Assembly: GCF_000471905.2 (NCBI RefSeq)
Contig: NW_006499801.1
Span: 357,536 to 421,535, forward strand
Direction of reading: 5' to 3'
DNA length: 64,000 nt
Origin: Amborella trichopoda
Taxonomy: Eukaryota; Streptophyta; Magnoliopsida; Amborellales; Amborellaceae
Positions within the stretch are counted from its first letter, which is position 1. Each line of letters begins with the position of its first letter. The position numbers and the translations under genes were made by a program. Shown here piece by piece: positions 23,931 through 35,386 of this stretch. Under the pieces are notes generated by a model that worked only from the letters and a program-made list of their open reading frames with translations, ran no database searches and was not told where the DNA came from.

Positions 23931-23935
23931 AGGAG
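23931..23935. repeat. Target site duplication, right copy (AGGAG)
   Basis: AGGAG directly after the right LTR; see the left copy at 15387-15391. Confidence 0.9.
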
Positions 23936-24960
23936 GCACGTCAGCAAAGAGGGAAAAGGAAGGGCCAGCATCAGGAGATACAACATCAGGGAGAGGAAAA
24001 TGGTAGGTTGCATCAAGGGACACTGCAGGGTCAGGGAGTGGCAGCCTTTTGGTGACTGATGGCAGTTGAGTTGGTGAGTGTGGGGCTCGAGGCTCATCAT
24101 CTGGATGAGGGGAGGTAGGTTCTTGCATAGGGCCAAACTGGTTCGACAGTAAAGACTCTTCAAACAAGATGTCAAGGGCACTATGAGATACGTGCCTTCC
24201 CCGAAAGGGTCAACGGTAGTGGAATTGGGGCCCTCTATATCGACAGTTCTGCTTCCTCTTTGGAGCCACCACCGTCCAATGGGATTGATTCTCCAGTAGT
24301 GGGAGCGACAAGTTCCAAAGTCTAGAATCCCTATTGAGCTTCGTTCCAGAGACTGATGTGGGGAGGGAGGAGAGGCGTTGGACGATTCCAAGAGCACTTG
24401 GTAATACCTTCCTCCTACCTCCAGCTAGAGAACGGAAGGGATAGACTGTGGGTCCAGCACATCAATGATGAGCCTGATGGATCCTAGAGGTAAGTGATCC
24501 AGAGATCGCCAATGAAAGACCATGAACGTTCCTCAAGCATTCGCAATGGCTTTGAAGGTCTAGAGACTCCAGTAGTGAAGAGGGATGGCTGAGGCTATGA
24601 GCCAAATCTTCTGAAGTCGATAGGCTCCCCAATCTTCTTACTATCTTGAGAGAGATAAGGAGGCACACCGAAAGCTAGGATTTGCTGAGATCAGGGCTTT
24701 TAAGCACCTGCAGCTGAAGAGAAGGAGAAGAGGGTGGAGCCATCTGAAAGTTTTTTACAAAGCATGGAAGGCTCCGCCCATACTGATTTGGCCCATTTCT
24801 CGATTCCACGGGAGTCTTCTTGTTGTGGAGTGAAGACTCCTACCAGGGATGTTCGAAAATTTTCTGCGATTTGCGATGATAATTCCTGTAAGTTTGGGAG
24901 CATAAGGAAGAGTAGCGAAAGGGTAGTCGAGAGCCATTTTTTAAATCCACCCATGACATA
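23936..24960 (-). mobile_element. LINE 1, 5' portion with ORF1
   Basis: Continuation of LINE 1 on the far side of the gypsy insertion. The minus frame starts at ATG 24954 (MGGFKKWLSTTLS). It includes WAKSVWAEPSMLCKKL and SDGSTLFSFSS, resembling the DUF4283-type RNA-binding segment of plant LINE ORF1 proteins. It breaks at about 24700; later frames (24668-24462, 24397-23936) are less clear. ORF1 N-terminus here plus C-terminus and ORF2 at 15391-9395 makes an element of about 7 kb. The 5' boundary is an estimate. Confidence 0.72.
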
Positions 24961-25660
24961 ATATTAGTTCTTCCAAGCCAGATCTTTATTGGAAGCAAGT
25001 CTAATTTTTCTGAAATATTCACTGTATCAGTAATCTTCAACAAATTGATAAATAAGATGAGTATATTTCCCAATTGCGAATGAAAAGACTCACAATTTTT
25101 TCATTGTGAAGGTTTTTTATTTGACATCCAAACTGGCCCTATATCATACATATAGACTAAAACAGCAAAGCCAAAGAGTCAATTATCTTTTATTTCAGAC
25201 ATTTGAGTTCACAATCTGAAAGATATGATACATATCTACTCTACATGTTCATTGACAACAATGATTCCAGTTTTCGGGATATCCTGCTGAAGTAAGGAGA
25301 GTAAAGTCTGAAGTCTTCCTTCCTTTTTACAAGTCTGTGAATAAACAATGACAACCAACAGCTGAAACCTCTTATTCCAAATGTGAGGTCAGTGATAGGG
25401 AATTCTTGGCAATTTAATAAATTAAATCACGTTGTTATTATTATCTTTTGTTTTGAATGACTTGGGACCTAGTAAGAGTGGAACACAAGACATCACCTTG
25501 TGGCACCCCGCCACCTTGACCAACTATGCCTTGAGCCCATTCATTAGTTTGTTATACTTTCAGCTCATTAAATTACTTTTGTTATTGAAGCTTCAAATGA
25601 ACTGACTTGTTAAATAGCATTAAGAGTAATATGCTAAGAATTGCTAAAGTTTCTTATTGT
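24961..25660. other. Helicase-relic intron, no recognised feature
   Basis: AT-rich sequence between LINE 1 and the linker exon of the helicase relic. No repeats or coding signals seen. Confidence 0.5.
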
Positions 25661-25669
25661 TGTCTAGTA

Positions 25670-25830
25670 AAAGCAGGATAAAGATAGTCCCACAAATTTT
25701 GCGAGCCTGTGGATTTCAAATAGAATGAAGGACGCAGCAAAAGCTTAAATTCAATTTTCCTCACCACAAATATATGGCAAAGCTGTGAAGGCATGGGCTC
25801 CACTACGTGCAAATGTAGGCATTATGCTGC
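25670..25830 (-). pseudogene. RH58-like helicase relic, linker exon (degraded)
   Basis: One minus frame reads HLHVVEPMPSQLCHIFVV, then RKIEFKLLL, matching the helicase stretch after motif III that typically contains VHVNxVEPMPS and a basic segment before LLSL. A second frame further on reads ARKICGTIFI, fitting the APKSGIIFV stretch that opens the second RecA domain. The frames do not connect, and an upstream in-frame TAA lies just before the first segment, so this exon is decayed. Boundaries are approximate. Confidence 0.7.
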
Positions 25831-25911
25831 TCAAGGCACAAACAGAATGCCCAAAACAGAAAACAAGTCTGCAATTATCAAACAAGGATAAAGTATAATT
25901 TTCTTGCAAAC

Positions 25912-26070
25912 CTTGGTCCATTTTTGCTGAATACAGTCATGTAAGAAATGCTTGTGCTGGGGAATAGATGCACTCGCGAATATTGTCTGATGCCGATCAA
26001 CTGTTGAATATGATGTCCACAGCTTCCGAAGAGAATGCACTAGTTTTGATGAATTGAATAAAAAATCAAC
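25912..26070 (-). pseudogene. RH58-like helicase relic, motif III exon
   Basis: The best-preserved piece: 159 bp, phase 0 at both ends, acceptor cttcttag and donor gtttgc. Reads VDFLFNSSKLVHSLRKLWTS, then QTIFASASIPQHKHFLHDCI and QQKWTK. FASASIP is the motif III (SAT) region in the SAS form used by this helicase group, and VDFLF follows the DEAD-box VDE of the missing preceding exon. No stop or frameshift inside. Confidence 0.92.
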
Positions 26071-26144
26071 CTAAGAAGATGTAATATTTCATTACCCTAT
26101 ATAATTATTAAATACCATGTACAGAGAGAAGATTATATAAAGGG

Positions 26145-26350
26145 ATTGTATACAATGAGACCATTTACCTTTGATACAAGGAGGTCACAATTATTTATAA
26201 TCATCCGATGTGTGTCACAAAGTTCAAGAAAATTTCTTTTGAAGTTTGTGCTTGGTCAATGGAATAAATGCAACTATCCAATTTCACATCTAATGGGCAA
26301 GATTAATTGTAACCACCTTGTACCAAAGGTATATAGTCTCATTGTATATT
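26145..26350. mobile_element. Foldback (MITE-like) element, family A, copy 2
   Basis: Left end tacaatgagaccatttacct with aaggaggtcacaatt; right end taattgtaaccaccttgtac with atatagtctcattgta. Ends are inverted complements. Lies where the motif I/II exons of the helicase relic would be expected. Confidence 0.75.
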
Positions 26351-26653
26351 TTTCCTTATATAAATCTTTGACACATTTTTTTAGAATAAAAAACCTACCG
26401 GACAGATTCCAAATAAAACAGATAGAAAATCTGAGGAAAATTTTATAAAAGAGACCAATATAACTATTTCTTGAATAAAACAAACAACAGAATTCTAGAC
26501 AATTATCCTTGTCTACAATTCCAATTATACTCAGTTTCAAAACATTGTATGATTGTACGTTGCGACATATAGAGATAAACCACATTAATTGGACGAGAGC
26601 TTTTAATTCATAAAAGCTGTAGTACGCTCAGCAATAAGAAGGTAGCCATCAAC

Positions 26654-29600
26654 ATTTTTTGAAGAAGTTAACATTGTATTAAAAGTAATGGAGTACACAT
26701 AGTGACACTAGTGAACACACGAGTAAATCCTATCTGGGGGGGTAAAGTAAACCTCTGTGGTTAGTTGTAGTACAAACACTAATAACCACAGGCTTAACAT
26801 GGACGGATTGGGGTCATTTTACAAGTGTTTTGGCTTCAAAGAGGCAAGCTAAGTTTTACATTAAAAGGATAGACCGAAGAGATATGGGCCAAAAAAAGAG
26901 CCGATCGAGAAGGTCTACCAGGCTTATGTAGCAGCTGTGGGTTGCAAGTTGGCTCCCTCCTTAGCTAGGCGGTCTGCAATACGTTTGATACCCGCCAAAT
27001 ATGCGTCCATGAGACGGGAATATCCCTGCAGAGGTGAGAAATCTCATCAAAAATCGTAGAGAGGTACCATGGGGGGTAGACAAGGCGTGCAGCCCAAGAG
27101 ACTATATTGCATGCATCCCCTTCCACCAGAAGTGGTTGACCCCACGCAAGATCAAAGAGCGCAAGGCGAGAGATTCTGCTAGTTGTGAATTGGTGTGACC
27201 TATGTGACTTGAGAATTGTCCCAAGATGTTTTCTAGTCGGTCTCTGAACACCCCCCTACCCCAAAGGGCCAGGATTTCCGAGCGAGCAGCCATCAAAGTT
27301 GAACTTAATTGCACCAGGCGGAGGGAGGGACCAGTCCCTAAGGCGTGGGGGTCGAGAGTAGTGAACCATCAGTAATTGTTGCCAGTTGGCGAGGAAGAGA
27401 GAAGTAGCTTGAAGGCCTTATGATTGATAGCCCAAAAAAATCACGTGTGTGGATTTTATGGAACATGGCAAGATTGTCGCAGTGGACCCCTCTAAAGATT
27501 CTAGAATTCCTTTCTTTCCATAGAGTCCAAATCGTTGCCTCTGTCGCTGCCTTCCATACAACCCTCCCGATTTTGGCCCACGGGAGGCTGTCTGCTAAGT
27601 TAAAGAGCCTGGGGATGGAAGCCGGTATGACCCAGGTTAGGCCAAAAAGTTTGAGGAGTTTGGTCCATTGGTAAAGAGCAACATCGCAGTGGATAAACAA
27701 ATGGGAGTGGGTCTCTTCTTCTTTATAGCAGAGAATGCAACGATTTGGTAAAGCGAAGCCTCTACGCTTGGTCAACCGTTAGCGCTTTTCCTCCGCAAGC
27801 GATCCAATTAAATGCTTGCACTTTTGGTGGCGCTATTGATGACCATACCTTGAACGTTACCTGGGGGGGAGAGCGTTGACATGGTAGAAAGCTCCTGTAG
27901 AAAAAGCCCACTGAGAACGAGCCTGATGGCTCTCGCTTCCAAATGATCCTATCCAGTCTTGAGAGTCTTGAGAGTGGGAAGTAGTCATTAAGCGTGGCCT
28001 AGAGGGAAATGAAATCCCACGTTTCGGCGTCAGAAAGAGGCCTTCTGAAAGAAGGATTCAAAACTCTTCTGCCACCTGTTAGCTGTAGCTCTTCCGAGAT
28101 CCAGGCTAGCGGGTTACTGGTGAGCAAATACAAGGAAGGAAAGCGCTCCCTGAGAAGGGAGTGGCCCATCTATAGGTCAGGCCAAAATCGAATCCTGTTG
28201 CCAGACCTCAGGAGGAATCTGATGTATAGTTTGAAGGTGGGCAACACCGATAGGAATGATTTCCAGGCTCCTGAAGGTCTGCTGTGGGGCCTCCCATCTG
28301 GTAGCCAGATTTCAGGGGGAATTCTATATTTATGTTGTGACCAAAGCTTATTAGGGGAGTTTTCCAAGAGCCACCACCATTTGCCCAGGAGAGCCATATT
28401 TTGCATTCGTAGGGAGCGAATCCCTAGTCCGCCCTGAGTCTTTGGTCGGCAGACCGTTTCCCAGGCGACGAGGTGGAATTTATTTCGTACAGACTCTCCT
28501 GACCATAGAAAGTTCCTCATGAGTTGTTCCAATCTGTTGGCTACTGGCAAAGGGACATGAGGTAAATGGGGTTGTTGGAGAGGGTGGCTTTGATTAGAGT
28601 AGCACGACCCGCAAAGGGAAGGAACCTTCCTTTCCAACCAGCTAGTTTGCGGTCCACTCTATCAATAATAGTTGACCATTGTAACCTTTTAGGTTTCCCA
28701 AGCCCTAGGGGGTTTCCCAAGCCCCAGGGGAATGCCCAGGTAGTTAGTTGGGAGGTCTTCCATTTTACACGTCCAGCCTAAGAGTAGGGCACTGGTCTCC
28801 TCAGAGGTGAGGGCAACCTCTATCATTGTTGACTTTGACATATTGGCCTTAAAGCGTGGTGAACTCAAAACCCCTGAGGAACATACGGAGGGATTCAGTT
28901 TCTTGGGGAACACTAGAGTGTCATTGGCGTATTGCAGATGGGAAACCGATGGGCCCCTTACACTGCTTTTAAAGCCGTTCAATAAGCCCACTTGGTACAA
29001 CCTAGATAGAGATTGGCTAAAAACTTTGGATGTTATAACAAAGAGAAAGGGACAAATGGGGTCTAGGGGAAGAAACCCTTAGGGGTCCCATTGATGAGAA
29101 TGGAGAAGTGGGGATTTGACTAGCAACCCCTCATCCATCTCCACCATCTATTCCCGAAGCCCATTCTACCCATCGTCTCGTCTAAGAGTGACCAGTCTAC
29201 GTGGTCATAGGCCTTCTCCCAATCGATTTTGAATACGAGGCCTGGTTTTTTTTGTAAGTGTTTGGAATTGATGCATTCGTGAGCGACCAGGACCGCATCT
29301 AGGATTTGTCTGTCCTTTATGAAGGCACTTTGTGAGAGCGAAATTGCTAGGGGTAGCACTTCCTTCAACCGAGTTGCCAGCACTTTTCACATAATCTTGT
29401 AAGAGGAGTTTACCAAAATGATAGATCTAAAATCCTTTAATTCGTCTGCCCCTTCCATCTTTGGGACTAAGGCGATGAAAGTGGCATTTATCGCTTCATG
29501 AATGATGCCCCTATGGTAGAACTCTTCAAAGAATTTGAGGAAATAGGGCCTAAAAGTCTCCCATAACGTCCTGATGGGAGCCACCGGAAAGCCATCCGGA

Positions 29601-29683
29601 GCCTGGCACCTTGTCTTTGCCGAGATCCGTGATGGCTTTCAGTATTTCCTCTTCAAAGAATGGGCGTTCCGACCAGTATGACC
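26654..29683 (-). mobile_element. LINE 2, 5' truncated
   Basis: Same family as LINE 1 but retaining only RT to the 3' end. From 5': WSERPFFEEEILKAI, NATFIALVPKMEG (29584-29387), ISLSQSAFIKDRQILDAVLV (29383-29120), SHLQYANDTLVF (29000-28689; the usual DD is ND), LEQLMRNFLWSGE (28637-28170), zf-RVT CILCYKEEETHSHLFIHC (27775-27338) and RNase H ending NRIADRLAKEGA with stop at 26926-26924. The tail contains GTTAACTTCTTCAAAAAAT. Endonuclease and ORF1 are absent. Multiple frameshifts. Confidence 0.92.
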
Positions 29684-29795
29684 AGTCTCGTCCAGACAAG
29701 AGGGTTGGTAAGGATCGTTGCGGTACATGGGTGGGTCTCACAAATCCAACCTCTGCCGCCCTACACCACCACACCCCAACCCCATCAATTTTCCA
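29684..29795 (-). pseudogene. RH58-like helicase relic, Q-motif exon fused to LINE 2
   Basis: The minus frame reads RAAEVGFVRPTHVPQRSLPT then LLSGRD, matching the helicase Q-motif region (family pattern RAEEVGxVxPTxVQxQSLPxL then LSGRDC). The next bases switch to LINE reverse transcriptase (YWSERPF). The downstream part of the exon, ILHAQTGSGKT with the ATP-binding P-loop, is not found next to the other LINE end. LINE RT leaders can end LS-x-D, so the exact junction is uncertain by about 20 bp. Confidence 0.75.
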
Positions 29796-29895
29796 TGGTT
29801 CTCTTTTTAGCCCTCTAATCCAATCACCAATAAGAGAAGAAGTTGTAGAGAGAAAAGATGATGATGAAGAAATGAAGTGAAGTGAATTGCTTTAC

Positions 29896-30111
29896 CTTTG
29901 CAGAAAAGTTTCAGGGACTCGGCCATGTCATAGCTCCCTCAATGACGACGATGATGTAGTAAGGGAGTGGGGGGTTTCATGGTTGTTATGACAACAGAAG
30001 CAATTGAGGGGGTGGGGGGAGTAAAAGCAGCAGCACTCCTCCTCCTTTCCCTTTTGAAGAAGAAGAGAGGCGGAGGTTGCAGAATGGAAGAGGAAGCCAA
30101 ATGAGAGCCAT
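29896..30111 (-). pseudogene. RH58-like helicase relic, exon 1 (transit peptide)
   Basis: ATG at 30111 starts one frame (MALIWLPLPF). An overlapping frame is Ser/Ala/Thr-rich like a plastid transit peptide (SAAAFTPPTPSIASVVITTM), hits TGA, then continues MAESLKLFCKG up to the donor AAAG/gtaaag at 29896. LKLFCKG fits the short LRxLCxGxVPEHV stretch that precedes the Q motif in this group. The frame switch and TGA indicate a broken first exon. The start codon choice is uncertain. Confidence 0.62.
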
Positions 30112-30299
30112 GCGTGAGACGAGCTCCTCTTCAGATTTCCTGGACAAAAGAGGAGTTAGCGACCTGTGTTTACAGTGTTCACATAATTTTAAGATTTGGG
30201 AAGTTTGAAATGGTTTGGGTTAATCGGGCTTCGCAATAAATATTTTTTTTAGCATAATTTGATCCAACCCTGAATATGAATTTTTTTTTGAAAAACTAG

Positions 30300-30600
30300 A
30301 TTGTTAGATGGACCACGCATCCACCTTTAACATGTAATTTTTTTATACCTCTGGACCGCATATGCATTCCAGCCCGCATGACACAATATCCCGATGTGAA
30401 CAAATTGTTTTATGGGTTGGACTATATTTATCGGTCAAAAAATATAAGGCATTCATTTTAAAGATGGATGCAAATAGGTGGTCCATCTAAAAACAATTGT
30501 AACTTATGGTTCTAATGTTTTTTTTAATATAGTTATTATTTTTAGTTTTAAAATTTATTTCTACATGTACAGGCTTGGCCGCATGCTAACCGCATATATG
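30300..30600. mobile_element. Family C foldback fragments, two orientations
   Basis: About 30300-30382 is an inverted piece (ends ccagcccgcatg) and about 30430-30600 a forward piece (aagatggatgcaaataggtg through ggcttggccgcatg). Both match the element in the AGPase intron at 4883-5160. Confidence 0.6.
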
Positions 30601-30860
30601 ATCACACCATTTACTCTTATCAACACAAGGAGGTGTACCAGTTTTTGTTGGCAATTAGATGTAAAATTGAGCAGTTAAGGATGTGTTATGGATTGGATAC
30701 AAAGTATAAAATAAATTTATTCGAATATTGTGATATATTTCAATATCGAATTTTACATCCAATGGCTACAATTGATTGTGATCGAATTTTACATTCAATG
30801 GCTACAATTGATTGTGACTTTCTATACTACAAGTGAGTAGACTTATAGTATACCATCCTA
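30597..30860. mobile_element. Foldback (MITE-like) element, family A, copy 3
   Basis: Left part atgatcacaccatttactct with acacaaggaggt; right part acaattgattgtgactttct with gtagacttatagtataccat. Internally a 36-bp stretch (cgaattttacat plus caatggctacaattgattgt) is duplicated in tandem at about 30747-30819. Confidence 0.6.
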
Positions 30861-31292
30861 GTCTATAAAAAGTGCCAAAAATTTTCATGTGTTTTTGGAT
30901 ATGCTCATGCATTATTTTTTAAGCTTAGAGTTTTATAATTATGGGGGAAAATAGAGTTTTTTAGGCCGGATATTTTCGCACCAAAAGTGCATCTTTTGTG
31001 AGAGTCTGAAAATGCGTCTTACTATGATTGTTTAAGGTTGCTACCTGTATAAATTGCATTATCTTTATGATGAAAAAAAGTAACTATGATCTCCTTGTAC
31101 CAAAAATAAATAGTCTCTTTATATACTTTTCTTTTTATATTAGAAGAAATAACAAAAGAGAGCAATGTTGCTCCCATTGCATCTACAAAGGGATAAATAT
31201 CTATGCAACTTCTAGGACTTACGTGCTCTATCTCACTTGAGATCAATATTAGGAATTTGTAATTCTTATTTTTCATAAATGGATGTGGTTTG

Positions 31293-31625
31293 CATAAGGT
31301 TGCAACTTTAAATAATCATATTAAGGTGCACTCCCAAACTTTGTCATGAGATGTAAATTTGGTGTTGAAAATTCATAGGATTGTGCTATAATATATTTTT
31401 ATATAGTTTTAAAATTTTAAACTCTAGAAAAGGTCCACATAATATGTTGCAAGGTATACTTTTTTAGGACTTGAAATATCGTTTTTTTTATCTATACATC
31501 TCGATGTCAAGATGATCAATTAGATGTTTTTCCAACGTCAAAACAACATTTTTCTGAGGATTTAAGTGGTGCACCTTAATTCTACGTTTTAAGGTGCCAA
31601 CTTTATATAAACTTTTTCCTTTATA
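31293..31625 (-). mobile_element. Family B-like foldback element
   Basis: On the minus strand it starts ggaaaaagtttatataaagt and contains gttgttttgacgttgg and catcttgacatcgagatg, the same block order as family B copies at 41-45 kb, though diverged. Its outer ends pair as aaggttgcaacttt and aaagttggcacctt. Confidence 0.55.
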
Positions 31626-31694
31626 TATATTATTCCTCTTTGAGTTTTCAAGAGTGTTGTTTTGTCTTTTTAGATAAAGAAAATTGTCTCTTGT

Positions 31695-31900
31695 AGGCTA
31701 GACCGCATTTCTACATATGCGGTCCAGAAAGTGTAAAGTATTCATCTTAAAGTTGGATGTGAGTAGGTGCTCCATCTAAAAACAATGAAAACTAGCAGTC
31801 CAAATGTTTTCTTACTAGAATTATTATTTCTTATTTTTAAATTTCATTTATTTTTTCATATTCATGAGCTCCATATTAGAGATTACATGTCCTTAAAAAT
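31695..31900. mobile_element. Family C foldback fragment
   Basis: Shows gaccgcatttctacatatgc, ggtccagaaa and tccatctaaaaacaatgaaa, matching the left half of the 4883-5160 element, then a T-rich tract. Confidence 0.6.
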
Positions 31901-34900
31901 TAAGTCTTAAAATCCATCTCAAAACTAGATTTATTAAGATTTTAAATCTCTTATATGCTCTCCTTTAATGCTCTTACATGGACTGATGATATTTGTTTTC
32001 TCGTCAGTTTCTTTCTTGCTATATGATCCAAATTACAGTGGAAGGTCACTCTTCTTAACTTATATAAGGTCTTGGAATGAAATTTATTTTGGAACCAATT
32101 GCTTAAAAGTATATGCGTGTTTGAACCATATTGCAGCAGTTATGAATTTTAGCAAAAGTGCTTTCCAAATCTCCCCATCATAGGTATATGTTGTGGAGGG
32201 TCACGATTTTTAATCTTGACCTTATATAAAAACCACCCTACTTTGTGATCAATGTTGGATCAGAAGGAAGTTCCAGTTACTAAATATCTATGAACAAAAA
32301 CCAGTATACAGGCCTAATTGGATGAAACTATTATTTCTTAGTTGTTTGAATGTCTAAGATCCGTTTAATTACCCACAAAGAAACGTAATATCCTTTGATT
32401 ATTGTTTGGATAGAGAGTTTTCCTATCATTCGCTCGTCACCCTAGATAAATAGCATTATACCAGATGACTTTACACTCACTAAAGTAAAAAAGCATTTAA
32501 AAAAGATAAATTTATATACGAAACCGACTACAAGTTTATTTCAAAAAAATTTATGTTGAAAACTGCTAAACAACATATAACTTATTATCAAGTTTAATTG
32601 GTACATTCAAATGTGCCCTACACGAATAGCCTAGTTCTTGGATGCACAATGTGTGTGTAAGAAAAACTATAACAAGATCCAATCAAACTCCCATGATACT
32701 TTGGTCTACCTCTCAGCCATTTGATCTTGATCTTAATGCATGTGTTTTTTTTTCTTTTTTATTTTTTACAAATCAAATTGATATTGATTCTTCTGTTGGA
32801 ATCTCACAAGCTATCTAATTTATAAGCAATGCAAACATGAAAAATTATATAACTTCCTATTGATTGGATCGCATAGAAATGTGAAAAAATGATCATTGAA
32901 TCGAAAGTCCATGTTCAAGAATCAACACTAAAGCTAAACAACTAGGCAATGCAATCTTGAGTTGCAAATGAACCCTGGACCTGTCTAATAGTTAGATGAT
33001 AGTTCAATTCTCATATTGTCCAAAACAAGCAACCCATGCAGATGGCCAGATTAACTTCATAAGCACTTTAGAGAGAGAGAGAGACTTTAGCAAATGAGAA
33101 ATCATTTTATAGTAATTATAGGACCCCAAATTTAGACTAACCTCAATAAAAACGTTTTTTTTTTTTCAAATAGCACTCTCTATACACTTAAAATAATGTC
33201 TCAAAATTGAACATTGTCCAATTTTTTTGATAGCAATATCTAAGCATTAGAAAACTTAAAATTTAATATTTTTCTTTTGGAAATGATCATCTAGTGATTT
33301 TTAGGTGGATCCCAAATTTTCATATCAAAAAAATACTCCTAAGTAGGTCATCGCCCGAGGGAGTAGATGTATAGCATTCTCCCCTAGGAGAATAGTACAC
33401 TCGCCCGAATGAAAAAAAACAACAATTTGAAAAGAAACATATCATTTTCCTAAGAATAGCTTTAAAAGTTTCCTAATGACAATTGTGAACAATTTTCAAA
33501 TAATTGACATGGGATATCTATAACTGAATTAGTATTCAACGCACTTGGCCGAGTAACTCGAACTTGACACCTTGTCGATCCGAGTAGTAGCGTACAAACA
33601 TGGTAAGTTAGAAAAGTAAAATAAATTCATAAAATTATATTTCTTAAGTAAATCAATGTAATAAACATGTTCTTATATGATTTGGATGATTGATTAACTT
33701 TTTTTTAATCATTTTCTCTATTTATATATTTTCTATTTTTTAGAATTTTTTGAATTACTTTCAGCTATAAATAATTATTTTCAAACCTTTTTATATTATT
33801 TTTCATCATTTTTAGACTTTTGGTGCTCTTTATGTTTTGGTTTGGTGGTTTTATTTATTAAATTTATAATCTTTCTAGGAATGTACACTAGAATTGCTCA
33901 TGTAACTCAACTCAAGCCAGGGTGGGGCCCGCCTAATGCCCAAATCTGACATTGATTTGCATCATTTAATGATAGATAGCATATAAATTTAATATACTCA
34001 ATCCTAGTAATTATCCAACAATTCCAATAAAAGCTATAAACACGAACATATCTTTGATAATAATATCCCATAATTGGTATTTGTCACTAGGTGTTATGCA
34101 TAATGCACCCATTGATGCATGGCACTTCTAATTCATCATCAAAGTATTTGAGGTAGGTTATATAAATCATGCTCCACTATTCTGCTCTATTAAGGGTTAT
34201 ATTTTTAATTGGGCCATAAATCACTATATATCTTCTCACTATTTTCATCAATGTCCTTTTGGGCCTTCTCTTTGGTATTTTAGAACCTTCCACTTGAACC
34301 GAATCGGGCCTCCTATCTGAGGCATAAGATTCATGAAAAAATGTGGTAAAATTTTATGCAACCCTCAACCCTCCTCCATCCGGGCTTGGGATGAAGCCAT
34401 AGCACCATTTCATGGCACTCCTAATTATGAACTAAAAAGTTTTGGGATGTCAAATGACGAAAATTCCTCTAGTTATTAAGAGTTTGGAATATAGAACTGA
34501 CTTTTTTCATTAGAAACCCTTGTTTTATTTTCCCAACCACGAACAACTAGGGGTATTATCATAGTCTGAACCAAGCCTCTTAAGTTGTGCCAAATTACCA
34601 AAATGCTTTCGATGGTTCCTAAACCTAAAAAAGGATAATTTGGAAATTCTTGAACAAATTTTTTAAGGTAGTGGCTTTATAACATGAAACTTTAAAAGTG
34701 AACTCTGCAATTGAAAGTAGGATCGTTCGATCCTTGAATAATATTGTAAGATAATTTGAACTCTTTAGTAATAGTTTCTCTGTATATTCTACATAATGCA
34801 CATTAGCCATTAGACAACGGATGTCAAGAAGCCAGACCTGGTATTTGTACTTTAATGTATGGGGATGTGGTGGTCTATATGTTGTGGTTTCTATTCCCAC

Positions 34901-35386
34901 TAACACCTTCTTACTAAAACCTTTAAAAAAACTAACTCCTCTAAAAAACTAACTCCTCACTTATTTGAAAAAAGAGTAGAGGTACTGAATTGCCCAAAAA
35001 CAAAAACAAACAAATGGCAATTGCCTGCACATGATTTCTTTCCATAATCTTAACTTGGTTCTATGAACATGTACATCGATAAGGACAAGATAAGACCACT
35101 AAGCCTAATTCCAAGAGTCGTGGAAGTTGGTAACATACATATTTATGGTCATAACTTACAAATAAGCAAATTGCATGCCCACATGATACTCATTTTCCCC
35201 CATGAGTACAGTTATTTGGAATTGACATTAATCCCTTACTAGAGGTTATCCTTGCCAACTTTGTCAAAGAAAAAATACAAAGGGAAACCTCGAAGTCTCA
35301 TAAAGGTCATTGTTTCTTCATTTTGATTTCTCAATTTTTGTTGGGGTAAGTTTGAATTTTATTTATCTATGTGAATGCATTGGAGA
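31901..35386. other. AT-rich spacer downstream of ALMT gene
   Basis: About 3.5 kb with no gene. A short GA run lies near 33072-33085. Open frames of 60-95 codons (for example 31968-32183 and 34906-34625) show no family features. Confidence 0.6.

Larger units (their letters stand above)
7068..30111 (-). pseudogene. DEAD-box RNA helicase (RH58-like) relic split by transposons
   Basis: Whole-locus entry; exon pieces are listed separately. Reading the minus strand from 30111 down, the pieces follow the order of a plastid DEAD-box helicase of the plant RH58 group: transit-peptide-like exon 1, Q-motif exon, (motif I to II region not found), motif III exon, linker exon, and two last exons with motifs V and VI. 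Members of this family use ATP to remodel RNA. The locus cannot encode one: there is a TGA in exon 1, a LINE fused to the Q-motif exon, a degraded linker exon, and two deletions in the last exons. Two LINEs and a Ty3/gypsy element stretch what may once have been a few kilobases to 23 kb. Order and splice sites are seen; assignment to the RH58 group rests on remembered family features. Confidence 0.85.

Noticed and set aside
23936-24960. Considered as a third, separate LINE fragment
   Set aside because: It abuts the gypsy target duplication, has the same strand, and supplies exactly the ORF1 start missing from LINE 1, so one split element is simpler.
29684-29795. Reading RAAEVGFV...LLSGRD as part of LINE 2 upstream of RT
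   Set aside because: LINE 1 has no such sequence at this position, while it matches the helicase Q-motif region and exon 1 lies just upstream. Only the last few residues remain ambiguous.
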